NCBI GenBank assembly: GCA_035493895.1
Contig: DATJHM010000283.1
Span: 1 to 17,669 of the forward strand
DNA: 17,669 nt
Source of the DNA: DATJHM01 sp035493895
Lineage (GTDB): Bacteria > Chloroflexota > Ktedonobacteria > Ktedonobacterales > Ktedonobacteraceae
Direction of reading: 5' to 3'
In this document: positions 15,507-17,669 of the stretch, piece by piece
Numbering within the stretch: position 1 is the first letter of the stretch
How the letters are laid out: each line of letters begins with the position of its first letter
The notes under the pieces: generated by a model
Told to the model about the DNA's origin: nothing
What the model saw: only the letters and a program-made list of their open reading frames with translations
Databases searched by the model: none
Program-made: the position numbers and the translations under genes

Positions 15507-15532
15507 GCAATTTCTGAAGGAGAAAGGGAACC

Positions 15533-16573
15533 ATGACTATCCTTTATACTGCCTTCGATCAGGCATTGGCAATTGCACGTCAACATAACGGCGGATGGGA
15601 GGTGAGCTTGCATCTGACCGATACTCAACCGGCATGTCTGGCTATCGATCCACTGCATCCAGAACATGTTTTCTGTGGCACCAATGATCAGGGGCTATGG
15701 CAAAGCTCCAATGGGGGTCAGAGCTGGACACATACGGGCGAGGGCATTACTTCTACACAGGTGACGGAGGTGGCGGTCAGCGAGCTTGAGCAGGCAAACG
15801 GCACGGGGGTCGTCTATGCAGGCACTGAGCGGAGCGCGCTGTTTCGTTCGGAAGATCAGGGAAAATCCTGGCAGGAGCTGAAGGCGCTACTCGCGCTTCC
15901 TTCGGCCCCAACCTGGAGCTTCCCCCCTCGTCCGTGGACCTCGCATGTTCGCTGGATTGTCCCTGATCCACTGGTGGCCGGTCGTGTGTTCGTCGCTATA
16001 GAAGCGGGCGCATTGGTACGCAGCCTGGATGGTGGGCAGACGTGGGAAGATCGCACTCCAGATGGGCCACGTGATACCCACACGCTGGTGCTGCACCGAC
16101 TCGCACCCAACCGGCTCTATTCGGCGGCGGGCGACGGCTTTATCCAGGCCGGGAACGGCTTTATGCAAAGCGATGATGGGGGAGAAACGTGGTCCCATCC
16201 CGACGACGGACTTGCCCATCACTATCTCTGGGGGGCTGCGACTGATCCGGCGAATCCTGATACGATCGTAATCTCGGCGGCTCAAGGTCCTCAGCAAGCG
16301 CATAATCCGCGGACGCCAGAATCAGCCATTTACCGCCGTTCAGGGGGCAGTCCGTGGCACAAAGTAAGTGAGGGTTTACCGCCGGAACGTGGATCACTGG
16401 CATGGGTGTTGACCGCACATGAGGCCGAGCCCGGCACATTTTACGCGGCCAATAATCACGGCATTTTCCGCTCGACCGATACTGGTTTGAGCTGGGAAAC
16501 GCTCCCTATCCCCTGGCCTGCCGATATGCGCTTTGGGCGTGCCCATGCAATCGCAGCGACGGCTGACCGGTAG
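15533..16573 (+). CDS. Asp-box (BNR/sortilin-like) beta-propeller protein
   Basis: 346 aa. Asp-box repeats (SxDxGxxW) recur at 58-65, 106-113, 164-171, 213-220 and 314-321, with a degenerate SGGSPW at 270-275, about 50 residues apart, so six or seven propeller blades. Asp boxes occur in sialidases, xyloglucanases, Vps10/sortilin and Ycf48-type assembly factors; they shape the turn between strands and are not catalytic. I see no signal peptide or membrane segment, no sialidase Arg triad that I can place and no obvious catalytic domain. A cytoplasmic scaffold or binding protein is the cautious reading, with annotation as exo-alpha-sialidase likely misleading. The start has AAGGAG 10 bases upstream plus a nearer AAAGGGA. 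It is apparently monocistronic, convergent with the MarR/AHSA1 pair. Confidence 0.85.
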   Translation: MTILYTAFDQALAIARQHNGGWEVSLHLTDTQPACLAIDPLHPEHVFCGTNDQGLWQSSNGGQSWTHTGEGITSTQVTEVAVSELEQANGTGVVYAGTERSALFRSEDQGKSWQELKALLALPSAPTWSFPPRPWTSHVRWIVPDPLVAGRVFVAIEAGALVRSLDGGQTWEDRTPDGPRDTHTLVLHRLAPNRLYSAAGDGFIQAGNGFMQSDDGGETWSHPDDGLAHHYLWGAATDPANPDTIVISAAQGPQQAHNPRTPESAIYRRSGGSPWHKVSEGLPPERGSLAWVLTAHEAEPGTFYAANNHGIFRSTDTGLSWETLPIPWPADMRFGRAHAIAATADR

Positions 16574-16583
16574 GCGTGAAATG

Positions 16584-16610
16584 ATGGAAATGAATATAGA
16601 TCATTTCCAT
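16584..16610. terminator. Perfect 10-bp hairpin between convergent genes
   Basis: ATGGAAATGA (16584-16593) pairs with TCATTTCCAT (16601-16610) around a 7-nt loop. It starts 10 bp after the propeller stop codon; the opposite gene ends at 16708. It probably serves as a bidirectional mRNA end, though no long T-tract follows. Confidence 0.5.
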
Positions 16611-16707
16611 GTAGCGGCGGGGGGTTATCTCCGCCAAAGGGAATGCGCCCTGATCCCGTAGAGTCGCCGCTTGTCTGCAATGTCACGGAAAGAAATGATG
16701 CGCTGGC

Positions 16708-17157
16708 TCAACCTCTGGGTCCAGGAGCTTCGCAGACGCCGGTTTCGAGCCAGGAGATTAGATCGCTGAGATGAAGGCTCCAGCCACCATCTACTGAGTT
16801 GTAGTAGCGGTCCCAGTCCCCACCTTCGCCGATCCCGGTGTGGATGAGGTGGAGACGTGTGCCACCGTTTTCCGCGGTCAATTCAAAGGTGATCGTGGTG
16901 GGGCTGGGCTCAAGGGCTTCCCAGGTATAGCTGACGCGATGGGGTGGCTCGAGCTCGAGGATCTTGCCAAGCTCGAACATGCCCGGTGCCCACTCGAACC
17001 TGATCACACCGCCGGGACGCAAATCAATCTCGGCTTTCGCGAGGAACCAGCGCTCCAACTCTTCTTTCTCGGTCAAGGCCCGGAAGACACGTTCAGGGCT
17101 GGCTTTGATGAAAAGTTCTTTCTCCAGTGAGCGGCCTGTCAATTGTGTTTTTTCCAT
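16708..17157 (-). CDS. AHSA1/SRPBCC-domain protein
   Basis: 149 aa. The sequence follows the bacterial Aha1-C-like START-superfamily pattern: an N-terminal strand ELFIKASPERVFRALTEKEELERWF, a central DLRPGGVIRFEW, then GKILELEPPHRVSYTWE, TTITFELTAENGGTRLHLIHTGI and a C-terminal helix GGWSLHLSDLISWLETG. The fold forms a helix-grip cavity for small hydrophobic ligands; bacterial members have few proven functions. The gene starts 10 bp after the MarR gene; its AAAGGA ribosome binding site (17171-17176) lies in the last codons of that gene, so the two are translationally coupled. AHSA1 proteins are often paired with a small HTH regulator (usually ArsR-type), which supports a sensor/effector pair here. 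Confidence 0.88.
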   Translation of the reverse strand: MEKTQLTGRSLEKELFIKASPERVFRALTEKEELERWFLAKAEIDLRPGGVIRFEWAPGMFELGKILELEPPHRVSYTWEALEPSPTTITFELTAENGGTRLHLIHTGIGEGGDWDRYYNSVDGGWSLHLSDLISWLETGVCEAPGPRG

Positions 17158-17167
17158 GATGATTATG

Positions 17168-17669
17168 CTATCCTTTCTCGTCGGTGGTTTCGGTCAGGGA
17201 ACGAAGCAGGTCAAGCCTGGTATCCCAGGAGGTTGAGAGTTGCTTCCACAGGTCGTCGCCTTCTGGCAACATGTCGTTTAATGTGGCAAGCACACGGCGG
17301 AAGGTGGCGATCTCGTCGGGAGTATGATGGGGCAATAGTCCCTGGTACAGCCCATCTTCCCAATGCGCCAATGCCGGGACCAGTTCAGCCTGAGATTGCC
17401 GTCCGGCTTCAGTCAGCCAGACACGCACGATACGTCGATCGGTGTCATTGCGCTTGCGTTCGACCAGCTTCGCCTGCTCCAGTTGATCGACAAGCCAGGT
17501 GGTAGAGGTAGCATCAAGCTGGGCACGTAAGCCAAGATCACGGAGTGGTAATCCATCCTCTAACCAGAGTTGGCGTAGAAGAAAAAACTGCGAGGGCGTC
17601 AGGGAATGGCCTGTCAGCGCCTGGACGTAAAATTTCGCCAGTTTGCGTGCCGCAGCTCCCAGCGCAAAG
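17168..17669 (-). CDS. MarR-family transcriptional regulator (5' end outside window)
   Basis: Reading leftward from the edge, the frame is open through 17668, giving 166 residues; the start codon is beyond the right end. The GTG at 17428 is an internal codon. The visible part has the winged-helix core: LTPSQFFLLRQLWLEDGLPLRDLGLRAQLDATSTTWLVDQLEQAKLVERKRNDTDRRIVRVWLTEAG, in which the Q-L-D-A-T-S-T-T-W-L-V-D-Q-L-E recognition helix, the DxRR wing and the L-T-x-x-G after it are classic MarR signatures. The C-terminal helices form the dimer interface. The family represses efflux or stress genes and is released by phenolic or oxidant ligands. It sits immediately upstream of the AHSA1 gene and probably autoregulates both. 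Confidence 0.9.
   Translation of the reverse strand, partial: FALGAAARKLAKFYVQALTGHSLTPSQFFLLRQLWLEDGLPLRDLGLRAQLDATSTTWLVDQLEQAKLVERKRNDTDRRIVRVWLTEAGRQSQAELVPALAHWEDGLYQGLLPHHTPDEIATFRRVLATLNDMLPEGDDLWKQLSTSWDTRLDLLRSLTETTDEKG

Larger units (their letters stand above)
14823..15532. other. About 700 bp without a convincing gene, rich in repeats
   Basis: Contains a short terminator-like hairpin (14919-14939), a 7-bp dyad (14974-14998), a small hairpin TTCTCT/AGAGAA (15059-15077), the 110-bp tandem duplication (15129-15347) and a leader hairpin (15490-15506). An open frame at 14875-15117 (80 codons, GTG start, no ribosome binding site, no recognisable domain) is not supported. Confidence 0.6.

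Noticed and set aside
17168..17428. 86-residue gene starting at GTG 17428
   Set aside because: The frame continues upstream to the window edge with a full MarR winged-helix sequence, so the GTG is internal.

Overview
The window looks like an accessory stretch of a large, mid-GC bacterial chromosome. Cyanobacteria/Chloroflexota-style NRPS genes sit beside a partner-switching (PP2C/anti-sigma/STAS) cassette, an ArsA-like ATPase, a DHA2 exporter and an Asp-box propeller protein. This mix suggests a filamentous Chloroflexota of the Ktedonobacteria type. That placement is inference from gene style; there is no rRNA or other taxonomic marker.

1-8595 (+): the end of a lipopeptide biosynthesis cluster. 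The first gene is cut by the left edge and encodes A-PCP-TE, with an adenylation specificity code that reads close to the asparagine code. Twenty-two bases later comes a 1778-aa protein, FAAL-ACP-C-A-PCP, which is a fatty-acid-loading first module whose A domain has a small-residue (Ala/Gly-like) code. The gene order is therefore reversed relative to assembly order: the terminating module lies upstream of the initiating one. A TenA/PqqC-fold protein follows, behind its own candidate promoter and leader hairpin, and may be a tailoring or accessory protein.

8623-11810 (-): a four-gene operon, read right to left. It encodes a cysteine-free ArsA/Get3-type ATPase, a STAS anti-anti-sigma factor, an RsbW/SpoIIAB-type histidine-kinase-fold anti-sigma factor and a PAS-PP2C (RsbU/SpoIIE-type) phosphatase. 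The last three form a complete partner-switching module. The ATPase in front is the unusual member.

11811-14822 (+): an AT-rich divergent intergenic region with repeated AGAAAG motifs, a short nitroreductase-family flavoprotein, a 582-bp AT-rich gap holding two interlaced inverted repeats and a sigma70-like promoter, then a 14-TM DHA2 drug-exporter-type MFS protein followed by a strong hairpin.

14823-15532: about 700 bp without a convincing gene. It contains a near-perfect tandem duplication of a 110-bp unit, each copy carrying a perfect 9-bp stem followed by a T-rich tail, plus several other dyads. 15533-16573 (+) encodes a cytoplasmic Asp-box beta-propeller. 16708-17669 (-) is a MarR-family regulator (cut by the right edge) tightly coupled to an AHSA1/SRPBCC-domain protein, convergent with the propeller gene across a perfect 10-bp hairpin.
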